Assembly (NCBI RefSeq): GCF_000002075.1
Contig: NW_004797315.1
Coordinates: 2,041,281 to 2,105,280, forward strand
Reading direction: 5' to 3'
Origin: Aplysia californica
Taxonomy: Eukaryota; Mollusca; Gastropoda; Aplysiida; Aplysiidae
Length of the DNA: 64,000 nucleotides
Under the pieces are notes generated by a model. That model did not search any database and was not told the DNA's origin. It saw nothing but the letters and a program-made list of their open reading frames with translations. Position 1 is the stretch's first letter, and each line of letters starts with the position of its first letter. This document shows, one piece after another, positions 11,583 to 23,000 of this stretch. A program made the position numbers and the translations under genes.

Positions 11583-12479
11583 TACCGTGAAATGATTTCA
11601 GATATCCATTTTTTCCCCCTCTCTCTTTGTTCTATGCATTTCAACCTGCATCATGAAATCATGCTTGACATGGACCTAAATTCTCTCACCCAGAGAAGTT
11701 TCTGTTATACATGGGATTTACTGCTTTTCAACACTTTAGGCATTGTTAAAATTCTTACCCTAATGAACTGAAATGACAAATGACATTAATCTACCGACCA
11801 TCTGAAGGAGTATATTTTTTTTGTCCCTTCTACTTTCCACCTGATCACAGGAGATATCAGTTGGCTGTAACTACAATAATTGAAAGGATCTGATTTTGTA
11901 CTGAAACATACTGCCTTTTTTCAAAACTAGGACTAGGATCATGTAACATATGCATTATCTCCCATCTTTTAGGAAACAGTATGCAGTTTTCAAAGGTATG
12001 GTAGTACCCGTAACACAATTTCTTCAATCTTGTGCAGCGATTAATTCATATCAGATCGCCACTTTGGAAGAGCTGGCTATTTAAAAAAATTTCAACTGCC
12101 AGGGTGTCTTAACTCCTTATATATCTGGCAAATCCCCTCCTTGTGGCTTGCGGTAGGAACTGCTGTGCCCAAGATCCGCTTTCATGGGCATGGTCGAATT
12201 CCTCTACGAAGACAACTTTATATTAATTTCTAGTAATGGCCAAAAATAGGTCTCTCTGACTTACGGAGGTTCTTTCATTAGATGAAGAACTGTCAAAATA
12301 GGTTCATTTGTTTTAATTTAGTACTTAACATAGCTCCCCCTCCGGTTTCAAACCAAAGGAGGACTCCGGCATAGAGGGTAAAACCCCTTCGGAGATACAG
12401 AGTGAAGCGCGACATTCAAATTTTTCATCTTAATCTAAGGAGAAGGTGTATTCACTTTCCAGAAATAAACAAAATGTTT
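11583..12479. other. Intergenic, no recognised feature
   Basis: AT-rich DNA between two MITEs. I recognise no coding, RNA or repeat structure. Confidence 0.45.
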
Positions 12480-12684
12480 AGTGCAGCCTCTCTACAACGA
12501 CATCGCCGGGACCAGAAAAAAATGTTATATAGTATAGAGAGTTGTCGTTACAGAGTATAGAGAGTTGTCGTTACAGAGAGGTGACCAAAAATACTAGTAA
12601 AATATTAGGAAAAATTCAGGACCTGGGCACCATGTCGCTATACAGAGGATGTCGTAAAAGATCGTTATAGAGAAGCTGCACAGT
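12480..12684. mobile_element. MITE with GTGCAGCCTCTC ends, copy 2
   Basis: Left end GTGCAGCCTCTCTACAACGA and right end ATAGAGAAGCTGCACAG are inverted. An internal tandem duplication repeats TATAGAGAGTTGTCGTTACAG. Relative of the copy at 8975-9149. Confidence 0.55.
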
Positions 12685-13334
12685 AATTACCCAGCGGCCA
12701 CACCTACATATGAATCTGGATCCAACCAAACATGTCGACATAAAATGCTAGTAGATCTACCTCTAGACTTGCTAGTTACCCTGATAAGGGATAGGTGTAC
12801 AGATTTAAAAAAGGTGCAGTTGTAAAGTGAAATATCATTTTTATTCAATTATCACTTTCTCAGGTCTGTCACGGATGTTCAGATCAGAACTTTGTAAAAA
12901 CATGTAGAGTTTACATGAATGTCAGTACATCATGTATGAGAACAAGCATGCACAGCAAACAAGCACAAAGCAAAACGAACGCATAGCCAACAGTTCTTCA
13001 GGCCAAAAGTTCTCTTCTTGTAGTCTTTGTATCTGCACAAAAAGATTTATGCAAGGCGCTGATTTTGCTCTGTGCATGCAAGACTGTATTTTTGAAAAAA
13101 ATCAAATATATACGTACACTTGCTTGTGCATCATAAATAAAGCCTGTTGCATCACGATACAACTGGCAAACTCGTCCATGAAAAAATGCATGTCACCAGA
13201 ATTCAACCACATTGTGTCAAAATACTGAGTATTGTAACTAAAAAAATTTCCAAACCAGCACAGCAATGCAATGCCTCCTCCTGTCAGGTTTGCACAGATC
13301 ACAAGACAAATATATTACTTTCATAACAGTAGGC

Positions 13335-13335
<1 letters not shown>
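12685..13335. other. Intergenic, no recognised feature
   Basis: The only sizeable open frame here (98 codons from 12932) shows no family resemblance and looks random. Confidence 0.4.

Positions 13336-13337
<2 letters not shown>

Positions 13338-13375
<38 letters not shown>
13338..13375. repeat. (TA)n microsatellite
   Basis: About 19 uninterrupted TA units ending in a TAGGCCTA palindrome, just before a MITE. Confidence 0.9.
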
Positions 13376-13377
<2 letters not shown>

Positions 13378-13385
13378 CCTATATA

Positions 13386-13542
13386 CAGTGGAGTCCATTT
13401 AATAAACCAAAATCTGCTGGACAGTCGGATTTTCTTTGGTTTAGATACCTTGCTCAAATAGAAAAAAAAATCAGGATTCTGCTTTCTTTCAGTTTACCAC
13501 TGTTTAAGGATGAACCATGTTTGATTTAGGAGGACTTCACTG
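13386..13542. mobile_element. MITE with CAGTGGAGTCC ends, copy 2
   Basis: Left end CAGTGGAGTCCATTTAA and right end AGGACTTCACTG are inverted, flanked by TA. Shares the AAACCRAAATCTGC string with copy 1 at 10786. Confidence 0.6.
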
Positions 13543-13902
13543 TAATGCTCCATGTGATGTGTTCCACATTTCTAATAAAGGCATGACAGCTGGCATAATT
13601 CTCATCATATTATTTTTCATATAGGGCCTAATCAGGAGAGGTTCTAGTTCTAGGATCATCGATGTTAAGAATTTGTAAAGAGTAGTTGGCAGCTATTCTT
13701 TTTTACCCATTTAGTCCATAGAGTAAAGTTGCACAGAGCCAATAGATTCACACCTAAAGCAATGTTTCAATTGCCAAATGTCTGACACTGTCATGTTATG
13801 TAATTCTACAAGGTCTAGGAAGAATGTCCAATTAGAAATGAAAACACAACAACAGGAACTCTAAGGCCCAGGCCCAGCTGTATGCTCTACAGTAGTATAG
13901 AC

Positions 13903-14345
13903 AATTGTGAGGCAGCGAGGTGGAATCAGGCTCTCGTCAAAATAATCAAAGTGAGGAAACTTGCATTTTTCCGCAGGTTTGTGAATTTTTATCAAATTTT
14001 TGTTTTTTGGCTCAGCACCTTTCATGTCCATTAAAAAACTCATTCTGTGTGGATTTTTCTGAAAAACGTTGATTAAAGGCACAAAAAATGTAAATTTTCG
14101 GTTACCACGGACTCTTAAGCTATGGAAATAACTAATCTTTGGCGGCCATTTTCTCACTAATTTTACCTCTGAAAAAAGGTGACTCTCACCTCCTGCTTTC
14201 GCAAATATCTCGACTTGTATTCAAGATAAATGGATATTTTTTTTACCCAAAGCAAGACTAATGAAAAAGCTTTAAGATGATATCAATAACTCTACATGCC
14301 CAAAAATTGACGAGAGCCTGATTCCACCACGCTGCCTCACAATTT
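13903..14345. mobile_element. 443-bp MITE with 38-bp near-perfect inverted ends
   Basis: The first 38 bases, beginning AATTGTGAGGCAGCG, are repeated inverted at the right end with one mismatch. The high arm identity indicates a recent insertion or amplification. The interior contains GGCGGCCATTTTCTCACTA and matches the older copy at 5939-6243. The superfamily is not evident. Confidence 0.8.
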
Positions 14346-14416
14346 TAAACAGGACACATGAAATGGGGGGCTCAGGATTGTCATGCAATGAAATCTAAAG
14401 CAGAAGCTAAGGGCAT

Positions 14417-17400
14417 GTGTTGCCGTGCCGAAATGGAAAAGTTGATCTTGAACCGTTTCCTGCACTTCCTCAGCCTCTGGCAACACTCTTTGAAGGTGTG
14501 ACTTCTAGCTCAGCACATTTCTTAGAAAACATTAGGAAATACAATAGCGCTTTTCAGTTAACCTCACTAGGCTGTAAAGAAGTTACGATGGCAGGATGGA
14601 AACCCCAATTCTGAATCCAAGGTCAGCTTTGTCATCTTATTGGACCTCTGGAGTCATCCCGTGAAGCACAGCCTTCTTTTTTTAATATATATATTTCATG
14701 GATGGTGAATAACAGGTTGAAAGGAATAAAATCACTGATGGACTATGTCACAGCACATTACTTGACCTCCAGGATGTGTTAAGTGAAAAACAGGAATACG
14801 TAAAGGAATTGAAATGTTCCTATGAATTTGCCAACAACCAGAGCTTGGGGGATTTCAAAATTGTGATCAGTGAGGCGGCACGACCAATAGGAACTCATGA
14901 AAGGACACACAATGCACCAACTCTGAATAAAGTTGCTATTCTTATCCCAAACAATCCTGTAGGACACCGAGATATTTTGCTTCACACTAGAACTGAACAG
15001 CGGCAAAGAATTTCAGAATTTCACAAGGCCTATGACATTTTGCACTAACCTTTGCTTTTCCCATGTGGAAGTGATAGCTGGAATCTGAATATTGAAACTT
15101 ACAAGCCAGCACAAAATAACACATCTTCAATTCTATTGCTTTCATTTCTTCACAAGGCAAGGAAACTATTTATTGCAAGCACGTCAGCTCTTTCACTCAG
15201 CAGTATATTGTCGATGCTTACGCAAAGATTGAATGTGAACGCCTTCAGTTTATTCGGAGAGAACAGAACCGACTCAGGGCAGACGGTTATCAAGAACTTG
15301 GAGACACAATTTCCAGTGCAGATGGCAACCCAAACAATGTTGGACAAAAGGTTGTTCTGTCTTCTTCTTATTAATATTATGGAGGACTGCGCTACATGTT
15401 CGAAAAACAACAAGATCCATCAGCTCCTTGCATGAAAAATGGAAAATGTTCAAAACAGTTTCCTAAACCCTGAACAATTGGTCATTTTTAATGACTTACG
15501 GCAAAAACTGAAAGATAAAGTAGGAAGAATGATGTGGAAAGACATTTGTGATAGAGACAGTACTGGCGTGTGAAAGAGCGGAAGAGCACATTGCAATTGC
15601 TACAGCAAGTACTGGACTCGCAGCAAAACTATTATTACCAGGAGGACGGACAGTGCACAGTACCTTTAAGGTACCAATAAATATTGCCCTCAATGACGCA
15701 TCTACATGTGCAATAAAGAAAGGGACTGCTCTCTCACAAATACTTCAAGATGCCACAATTTTGATGACTGATGAAGTCACATCACTTCAAAGAAAAGTGA
15801 TTGAAGCTATTGACAGTACTCTGAAGGACATATGATCTTCAAATGAAGTTATGGGCGGATTGTTGACACTTGTCTGCGGTGATTTCCGACAAATCCTTCC
15901 AGTTGTGCCACGAGGCTCTAGGGCAAATACTATACTCTGTCACATTTTTAAGTATACACATTTCGAAGCTCAATAAAACAAAATCTAGGCCACCAATTAC
16001 TTTCAAATTTACACACTGATTACGTGATATACCTGTCGCTGGTGAGCTGTTTTCAGATTTCTAAACGCGCGAGTGGTTTTGTAACTTCATGCGTGTTACA
16101 TGTTTTGTCTTTTTTTTAAGAATTACTCATGATACGGCAATGATTTGTTTAAAAAAGAAGCACACATCAAAGCTTTGTTATTTTTTAAACAATTCGCCAG
16201 TGATAAAACTTCTTAAGTCTACGTTTCATCATGCCACGCCCAAAGAGAAAATGTGCGAAATCAGCTCGTTGGAATGATTCGCGGGAGTGCCTCGGTATCC
16301 ACTGTTGCGAGATATTTTAATGTAACAAGAAGACCTGTGTACACAACAATGGATCGTGAGAAAACAACAAAATCAGGAAAGGATCGAAACTGCTAACGCG
16401 GGAAAAGAAAAACTACTCCAAGAGAGGATTATTTATACGCCTGTCGCATCTACGGAATCGTTTCAAAACGGCTAGACAAACCCGAGATGAGTTGAACAAC
16501 ATGCGACAACACCAGTCTCAGACACTTCCTCAACTTGAGAGAGCATCGCATGAAGAGTGGAATAACATCTCTCATCAGGCAGTGCAGCGATTGAGTGATT
16601 CAAGGCGGCGACGATGTCAGGCTGTCATCAATGCTACTGATCGTGTTACTTGTGTAGACCATCCCCACACTCTTGTAACTTATGTAAGTCGCCAATAAAC
16701 CTGTTATGTTAACATTCCGCTTTGTGGTTGTTGTTTTTGTTTTTAAAATTGATTGAATTCGTATTCCTGAAATTTTAAAGAATATCGACTCATTGTGAAA
16801 CTAACTATTTTAATTTTAACAAAGTGTTTACTTGAAAATGTGACAGAGTACATTGTTGATGCATCTCTAAAATCATCCGATCTGTGGCACTCTGAGAAGA
16901 CGTACAAGCTGGTGAAAAACATGAGAGTGTTTTTAAATGCTGAAGCAAGTCTGCATTCTTTTGCTGACGATCTGCCGTGTGTTGGGAATGGTGATCTCAA
17001 AATAAAGGCTCCCCCAGACCAAGTTTCATTAGGTCTGTTTGGAACTCGGTGTGACGATATTGATTTCCTTATCACATATACCGAGATTTTCAGACAAAAT
17101 TTGTTGATAAAGATAGGCTTATGCAGCGTGCAATTTTAGCCCCTCACAATGACAGTGCTGCTAAAATTAATGACACCTTACTGGAAAAAATTCCCAACCA
17201 AACATTCACATACACATCAATAAATGTCATGATAAATGAGGAAGAATCAGTTCAATTCCCTGCAGAATTTCTAAATTCTATTGAAATATCTGGCCTTCCA
17301 CAACACATTTTAAAATTGAAAGTTGGTACGCCTGTCACGTTGCTGCGATCAATAAAGTCCAAACAATGAATGGCATGAGATGTGCAGTGACTTCTTGCAA

Positions 17401-17722
17401 CAGATACACTGTTGAAGTTGAAGTTGCTGTTGGTGCACACAAAGGAGAAAGGTATTTGGTGCCCAGAATTCCGCTACAGCCATCGGATACAACTTTTCCA
17501 TTCGTCTTTCAACGGAAGCAAATACCCCTACGTGCATGCTTTTCGATGACGATCAACAAAGCCCAGGGACAAATATTGTATTCCATCGGACTGGATCTAC
17601 AACAACCAGTATTTTCCCATGGAATGCTATACGTTGCCTTTTCAAGAAGTGGAAGGAGAGACGCCATTGCTTATGTGTCATCGCCTCTGACCAGGAATGT
17701 TGTCTACAAAGAAGTCCTGTAA
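14417..17722 (+). mobile_element. Decayed Helitron (Rep/PIF1 helicase), interrupted by a Tc1-like element
   Basis: In-order pieces of a Helitron RepHel protein lie in several frames on one strand. The Rep-side segment is at 14417-14611 (FLENIRKYNSAFQLTSLG); the middle part at 14870-15440 contains QYIVDAYAKIECERLQFIRR and SSSYYGGLRYMFEKQQD; helicase pieces at 15548-15930 contain LLLPGGRTVHSTFKVP and CGDFRQILPVVPRG; the C-terminal helicase pieces at 16849-17722 contain SLKSSDLWHSEKTYKLVKNM, FSMTINKAQGQ and LYVAFSRSGRR. The Walker A region is missing. Multiple stops and frame changes show it is dead. The termini (TC...CTRR hairpin) were not located. A 914-bp element at 15935-16848 splits the helicase. 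Confidence 0.85.
15935..16848 (+). mobile_element. Tc1-like element with internally deleted transposase, inserted in Helitron
   Basis: Inverted ends CTCTGTCACATTTTTAAGTA and its complement differ at one position and are flanked by TA on each side. The interior holds a Tc1-type N-terminus (16230-16345; GMIRGSASVSTVARYFNV, a helix-turn-helix, after MPRPKR) and a Tc1-type C-terminus (16440-16695; SHLRNRFKTARQTRDE, then EEWNNISHQAVQRL and RRRCQAVIN). The catalytic DDE centre between them is absent, so it is a non-autonomous deletion derivative. It post-dates the Helitron. Confidence 0.8.
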
Positions 17723-18260
17723 AGTTCTGAGGTTAGTGACTGTTTCAGCATTACAATATAATGTAAATTGAAAACTAATCCTTTCTTTTTCCAGGTGATA
17801 AATAAATCTCTCTTCCAGGTGATATCTAAATTTCTCTTTCAGGTGATAGCTACATCTCTTGTTCAATTGATCATTTGCAGATTTTTTCTCTTGCATGAAA
17901 ATGACTCGACGATTGATTCTTTTGAATCTGTTCATCAAACGAGTACCCAGCTGGTAATATATAACTGAGTGATGCTGCATTCCTGTCTGCATACAAAAAC
18001 AGACCATTGACGTTACCAACAGCATACTAAAAAGAACATAAAAGGAATGCATGTGTCCTATAACTCAGATTTTAATTATGAATCAAATTTGAAGAGCAGA
18101 GATGGAAGAGCACAGCAACTCTTCTCCTCATTACCTACACATTTTATCAACATCCAACCATTCACTCCCAACATGAAATATATGACACCACACATGTCGG
18201 CAACAACACAATTGCTATACGTCCACTCACTTTTTTTTTTTTTTTTTTTAAATAGTAAAG

Positions 18261-18633
18261 GGTTTTACGGTGCTCGCAACTGCATAAGGTCATATGAGCG
18301 CCAAGGGGTGGGTGTCAACAGAGAAGTCTTTACAGGGAATCAGACTTATTCTGCTCACCTCTCTAGCTTCAACAGCACAAGGTCTGCTTCGACTATCAAG
18401 GCATCCCGGAAATAGCAAGTCACAAGAGAGTGACAAACATACAAAAGAAGTAGAGGAAAATGACAATAGTAAGGATTCAGAAAGAAAAAGCAGCAGTTCC
18501 CTGTTGTAGATCAGGCACAGTTATGAGCGTGACATGAATCAGCCCATTTACAATTCTACTGTGCTTGAACGAGAAATGTCCCCCCTTTGGGAATGGCCTA
18601 AAGACACTACAGTCAGTGGCACTGTCCCGGGGG
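18261..18633. repeat. Dispersed repeat L, copy 1
   Basis: About 370 bp, starting GGTTTTACGGTGCTCGCAAC, is nearly duplicated at 28166-28545. The first 45 bases match, in reverse orientation, the 3' tail of SINE-like family T (CCTTATTGTGTTGCAAGTGC). It may be a longer retroposon sharing that tail. Confidence 0.7.
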
Positions 18634-19598
18634 GTTATCCACTCACTTTACACTTTATGGCACACTAACATACAGGCCACCATATTATCACCGCTTCCCA
18701 TAGCGTAAGCCAGTAGTTCAGATCTACTAAGCCAAACATTTTGAAAAAAAATAAATTTTTAATTGCAGTTTCTTATTCTTCAGTATTGGCTGTCGGTGCT
18801 TTAAAATATTTAGTTGAAAATCAAATTTTAAATGTTGAATAAAACTAAATACATATATAATAAAAGTAAGATTTTTAAAAAAATAATAAAACATTTCATT
18901 TTCTCTCCTAAAAATATTTTGCTTTCTGGGCTTAGAACAATTCGTCCTTCTAAACACGTACTAACGTAAGCCACATCTGACCCGAAATCAAGTTATAGCA
19001 ATCACGCGATTCCCTTTATCCGATACTACATCCTCTCAAAACATCGTAGGAATCGAGCTATAAATAGCTGAGATATAGTCGATTCCAGTTTGAACGTATC
19101 CCACTTGCCCACAAAAAGATACAGCACGTACTAACACACTGTTGGTTATGCTAGTGCGTGACGTCCACTTTGACCCATTGTTCTGTTTTTATTATACAGC
19201 ACAAACTAACGTAAGCCACACAGCCGGGGCTGAGCCTATGGCAACAAAACATCACGCAGCACTTCTAGAGAGCGGGAAGACAAGCTAAACTACACACGTG
19301 AGCAGTGTGCTTCATGTGAGGCAGTGAATGCTCAGACTCCACTTCTTGAAGTCCCTTTTTACTCGTCCTTTGTTTACAAATGGGATCCCGCTCTGGACAA
19401 CCACTCTTTCTTTGACATGTAGCCCTACTGTTCAAACTCTAATTGACATTCAGAACCCTGGTGAAGTCTTAAGCTTACAGACTGCATAAGTCATGGGTGT
19501 CCAACTGCCACTGAGAACTTTAAGGGACAAATAGATGCACGTATGTGCTTCAAGGACACTGATATGCTTAGTGAGGCAGACAGTGATGAAATGTCAGC

Positions 19599-20170
19599 AT
19601 GGCTACGACTCAGATGGCGATCCGGAATTCAATCCTGGAACATGCTTGGTCAAAAGGTGCAATGCTGAAGTATGGGCGGCTTGTCCTGATTGTGAAATCC
19701 TTCTTTGCTTTGATCATTTCAATAAAGAGATTGCATCGTGAGTTCAACATAAAAAAGCACGAGAAGGTCAAAGGAAAAAATCAACAACACATAAAAGCTG
19801 TAGGTAGGCCCTTAAAGTTTAAGATTCCCGCTGGTGTGAATATGAACACTGATGCTCCCGATCAGTTTCAGACAAAGGAAACTGTCATTGATGAGGGGGG
19901 AGGAAGAATGCAAAGATCAGTTCCCGAGCAGTACACAGTGGAGGGAAGTGAGAAAGAAGTCAGAAAGGAAAAGAAACTCAGATCAAACAAACAGAAGGAA
20001 GCCAAAATGAAGAGGAATTTGGGACAAGAGTTCACAAGCATGTACCACATGTTCATCCAGGAATGGATACCAAGGCCATCAAGCTTCACTACATAAAACG
20101 ATGTATTCAAAAGTACAAATCTGTCAGTCCACCGGCCCAAGAAAGACCAGTGCTCTCTTTGTGTCAATTA
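19599..20170 (+). pseudogene. N-terminal part of GQNKN-type transposase
   Basis: An open frame of 165 codons (19599-20096) is rich in lysine and glutamate and ends at TAA; the same product seems to continue in a neighbouring frame at 20100-20220 with HRPKKDQCSLCVNYH, a zinc-ribbon-like CxxC characteristic of this transposon protein group. A preceding cysteine-rich frame (CQHGYDSDGDPEF, CLVKRCNAEVWAACPDCE, 19535-19741) looks like another zinc-binding part. Interrupted, so not functional as a unit. Confidence 0.5.
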
Positions 20171-20225
20171 TCACCTAGGAAATGAAGAAACAAAGATAGG
20201 TCTTAGGGGAAAGTTTGAGATCCAT

Positions 20226-21032
20226 GTGGGAGAAAAAGAAAAGGTCAGGGAAATAAAGGAGCTACGCAAGAAAGAAGCTCAGGAAAGTGAAAACATTCTC
20301 TGTGCAAGTTTTGATTTGCAGCAGGTCATTTACCTCCCTATGACTCAGGAGAGTGCCATCTTTTACAAAAGGACATTGTCCAACTACAACCTGACTTTCT
20401 ATAACATTGCTAACAGAGACTGTCACTGCTTCACTTACGATGAAACGCAAAGCAAACGTGGATCCTCGGAAATTTCAACTACAGTCCACCTTGCCCTGAA
20501 ATTTTATGACAACCGTGGCATCAAAAAAGTTTTTCTTTTTGCCGATGGACGCAGTGGTCAGAACAAAAATTCGATTACGCCTTCGATGATGTTGTATACT
20601 GTGAACAATAGTGTGAATCTTGAAGAGATTTCATTGAGGTTCTTTGAAACAAACCATGATCAGAACGAGGGTGATTCTGTAACTACAAAAAAGCCAGACA
20701 TTGTGTTATGGGAGGAAAAAGGCAAAGAGGTGCACTTGGTAGAGCTCACGGTGCCCCACGAGGACAATATCTATGCCGCTCATGAGCGGAAAGAAAACCG
20801 TTACGAGGCACTCGTCGAACAATGTGAGGAGGCAGGATGGAAGGCAACCCATTTTCCGGTAGAGGTAGGATGCAGAGGTTTTGCAGCAACAAGCGCCCGT
20901 AAGTGGATGAGAGTGGCAGGACTTACTGCAAAGAAAAGCAACGAACTCACAAACTCCCTTCAGGAGACAGCAGAGAAAGCCAGTCACTGGATCTGGTTGA
21001 AGCGAGAGGACTCAGGCTGGAATGAATCCTAA
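20226..21032 (+). CDS. Chimeric frame: DDE-like transposase core joined to PD-(D/E)XK-like nuclease segment
   Basis: This 268-codon frame has two unlike halves. Residues 26-151 match an invertebrate transposon protein group: ASFDLQQVIYLPM with candidate acid D30, FYKRTLSNYNLTFYNIANRD, and LFADGRSGQNKNS with candidate D107, then FFETNHDQNEGDS, which normally continues VHS. From residue 152 the sequence switches to KKPDIVLW...VHLVELTVPHED, then HFPVEVGCRGFAATSARKW and HWIWLKRED, a separate module with a PD...ExT pattern like PD-(D/E)XK nucleases. The expected continuation of the first protein resumes at about 21200. So the second half is an insertion of about 520 bp that happens to keep the frame open. 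Whether the fusion is expressed is unknown. Confidence 0.7.
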   Translation: MGEKEKVREIKELRKKEAQESENILCASFDLQQVIYLPMTQESAIFYKRTLSNYNLTFYNIANRDCHCFTYDETQSKRGSSEISTTVHLALKFYDNRGIKKVFLFADGRSGQNKNSITPSMMLYTVNNSVNLEEISLRFFETNHDQNEGDSVTTKKPDIVLWEEKGKEVHLVELTVPHEDNIYAAHERKENRYEALVEQCEEAGWKATHFPVEVGCRGFAATSARKWMRVAGLTAKKSNELTNSLQETAEKASHWIWLKREDSGWNES

Positions 21033-21199
21033 AGTTGGCAGCAGAGGAAAACAGTCGAACTAACATGGAGACCTCGCATCGGTGAGAGGGCTCGGTGCGT
21101 CAGAAAAGCTGTAGAGAGGAAGAGCCCGAAACAGCGACGCATTCTCTCCTGATGATCTCCATGCTAGAGTCCGGGATACGGAGCGTTCGACGGTGAGCA
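20682..21199 (+). mobile_element. Inserted fragment with PD-(D/E)XK-like module
   Basis: The left junction falls after GGTGATTCTGT and the right junction before GTGCATACGG, so that removal would restore the usual DSVH motif of the surrounding transposase. The fragment codes on the + strand for about 117 residues with PDIVLW, VELTVPHEDN, FPVEVGCRGF and HWIWLKRED. The source element is not identified. Boundaries are inferred to within about 20 bp. Confidence 0.55.
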
Positions 21200-21696
21200 G
21201 TGCATACGGCTGTTTAGACTACGCAATAGGACATTCCCTGAAGAGGGCTGGGGATTTGTTCCTTCCTTCTCGGGTAGCAACAGTGAAGTCTCTCGCTCGA
21301 CCTCAAAAGCCTCACCTGGTGAATCAGATGCAGTCTAAAGACTTTCGGGATCTCAAAGGCTTATCAAAGGACTTGAGAATCCTGGACGCACGAAGAGGAT
21401 CTGATACGGAAGACACTTTTTTGTGGAACAATATCATGGAACTGCGAGTCACTAAAGAACAGCCAGATAAAGTCTTCTACAAGACGAGCCACTTTGACAG
21501 TTCATTCAAAACCCTGTCCCTCAAGAGACTGAAGAATAGTGTAAAGGACTGTGCACCTCAGAAACTGAACTCAGGACCAACAAACATTTCGAGAGAAAAA
21601 TTCACTGATTTGTTTTCACTCTGTTCTGGTCCCTCACCAGTAATTAAACTGGAAGAGCACAAAGCTTTTTATCTTTCCTTACCCCATGAGTTATAG
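21193..21696 (+). pseudogene. C-terminal part of GQNKN-type transposase
   Basis: A 167-codon frame whose residues from about 11 (AIGHSLKRAGDLFLPSR) continue the transposase interrupted at 20682. Further recognisable blocks are DFRDLKGLSKDLRILDARRG, ELRVTKEQPDKVFYKTSHFD and SREKFTDLFSLCSG, ending LSLPHEL. Length and order agree with the C-terminal third of this protein group. Confidence 0.65.
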
Positions 21697-22701
21697 TTGG
21701 CTGTGAAGGTCTCCTTTGGGGCGAAGCTATTTTACTTTGTTCGCTAAGGTGTAACTCCAGCTTAAGTGTATAGCAGTCAAGTTATGACACAAAATGTATT
21801 TAATTTCACATTTTCTACTCTATTTCTGAGTTACTGCTTATTAGTCTTTGAAATATGTCATTGAATTTACATCTCTACAGCAAGATCATGTTCCCAATAA
21901 GCCTAAGTGGAGCTCTAACTCTAGCGGAAATGTTCCCTGAATTCTTTATTATTTGTTTTTGCAAATTTGAAAATTTAGTGAGCACATACTAGCTCAAGTT
22001 TTTTGTAGCTTGTTTTGTTTTTAGTAAAGTACTGCTTCCCATATTAAACAGGATAGTGTTTCACAAAAGAATAGTCCATAATGAAACGTTTGTTTAAGCA
22101 GTAGATAGTTGCAGTGATTATTTAATTTTAAGTTGATTTTTTTATCATGTTCAGTTGGCGTCTGCATATTTCGAGTTGTTGTTAACATTGTCATTTGTTA
22201 CGGATAATACAGCCCGTGAATTTTAAACCAAATCGATCTTTCTTTGTATTTTTATTGTTATTTGGAAGTTACCATTTAGGCTTAAGCCACGCAATGAACG
22301 CATTATGCTTTAGAATACAAAAGCACGTACTAACGTATCCAACAATCTAATAACGTAAGCCACACATCGAGGCTTTCATTGACGTAGCACGTACTAGCGT
22401 ATCGGACAAAAAGGTCATTTTCCCTTCAAAACCTACTAATCTCACAAAGATGCTTCTAGCCAATTGAAAAGTAGTTGGCCCACACACGTTATGTCAAAAT
22501 ATTAAGGGCAAGGTCAGCTATTTGACGCCACAATGGGATGGTGAAAATCGCTCTAATCTTTAAACGTCTCTCGTGCAAAACTAACAAAATGTGGCTTACG
22601 CTAGTACGTGTTTTGAGGGACGAATTGAACAGCTAGCCAACGATAGAGGGCATCAAGGAAAAAAGAATAGCAAAATTGGCTGTCCTCTTCCCATAGCATC
22701 A

Positions 22702-22748
22702 CACACGCATGCACACACACACGAACGCGCACACACACACACACGCGC
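22702..22748. repeat. (AC)n microsatellite
   Basis: Interrupted AC/GC-AC repeats just right of the 3.66-kb transposon. Confidence 0.8.
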
Positions 22749-23000
22749 AATCAGTCCCAATGGTTCATCAAAAACGTACAAAGGTGTTCTCTGTACAGGC
22801 AGGTCAAACATTTTTTAAAAAGCATTATTTTCTACCCTAGCACTGCAAGCGAACTGGAAAAATCAAATTCCTTGAATACCTCAGCACTGCATATAGATTG
22901 GATTGGACAATCTATCTTTCATTCAGGTATAATAATATCAAAAGTACATGTACACCATTGATACTTTGCTGGTTTCAAAATCAACAAACTAAGTAAGAGG

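Larger units (their letters stand above)
18952..22613 (+). mobile_element. 3.66-kb DNA transposon with GQNKN-type transposase
   Basis: Inverted ends AAACACGTACTARCGTAAGC (25 bp in all, ending CCACAT) lie at 18952-18976 and 22588-22613. Copies of CACGTACTA or ACTAACGTAAGCCACA recur as subterminal repeats near 19120, 19200, 22322, 22345 and 22388. The interior codes for a transposase-like protein in three open frames (19599-20096, 20226-21032, 21193-21696). The superfamily is left open. Degenerate frames and the split in the central frame indicate it cannot act alone. Confidence 0.75.

Noticed and set aside
16230-16310. Start of an independent small basic protein (MPRPKRKCAKSARWNDSREC)
   Set aside because: The adjoining frame reads as the Tc1 transposase N-terminus, so this is a frameshifted part of that element.
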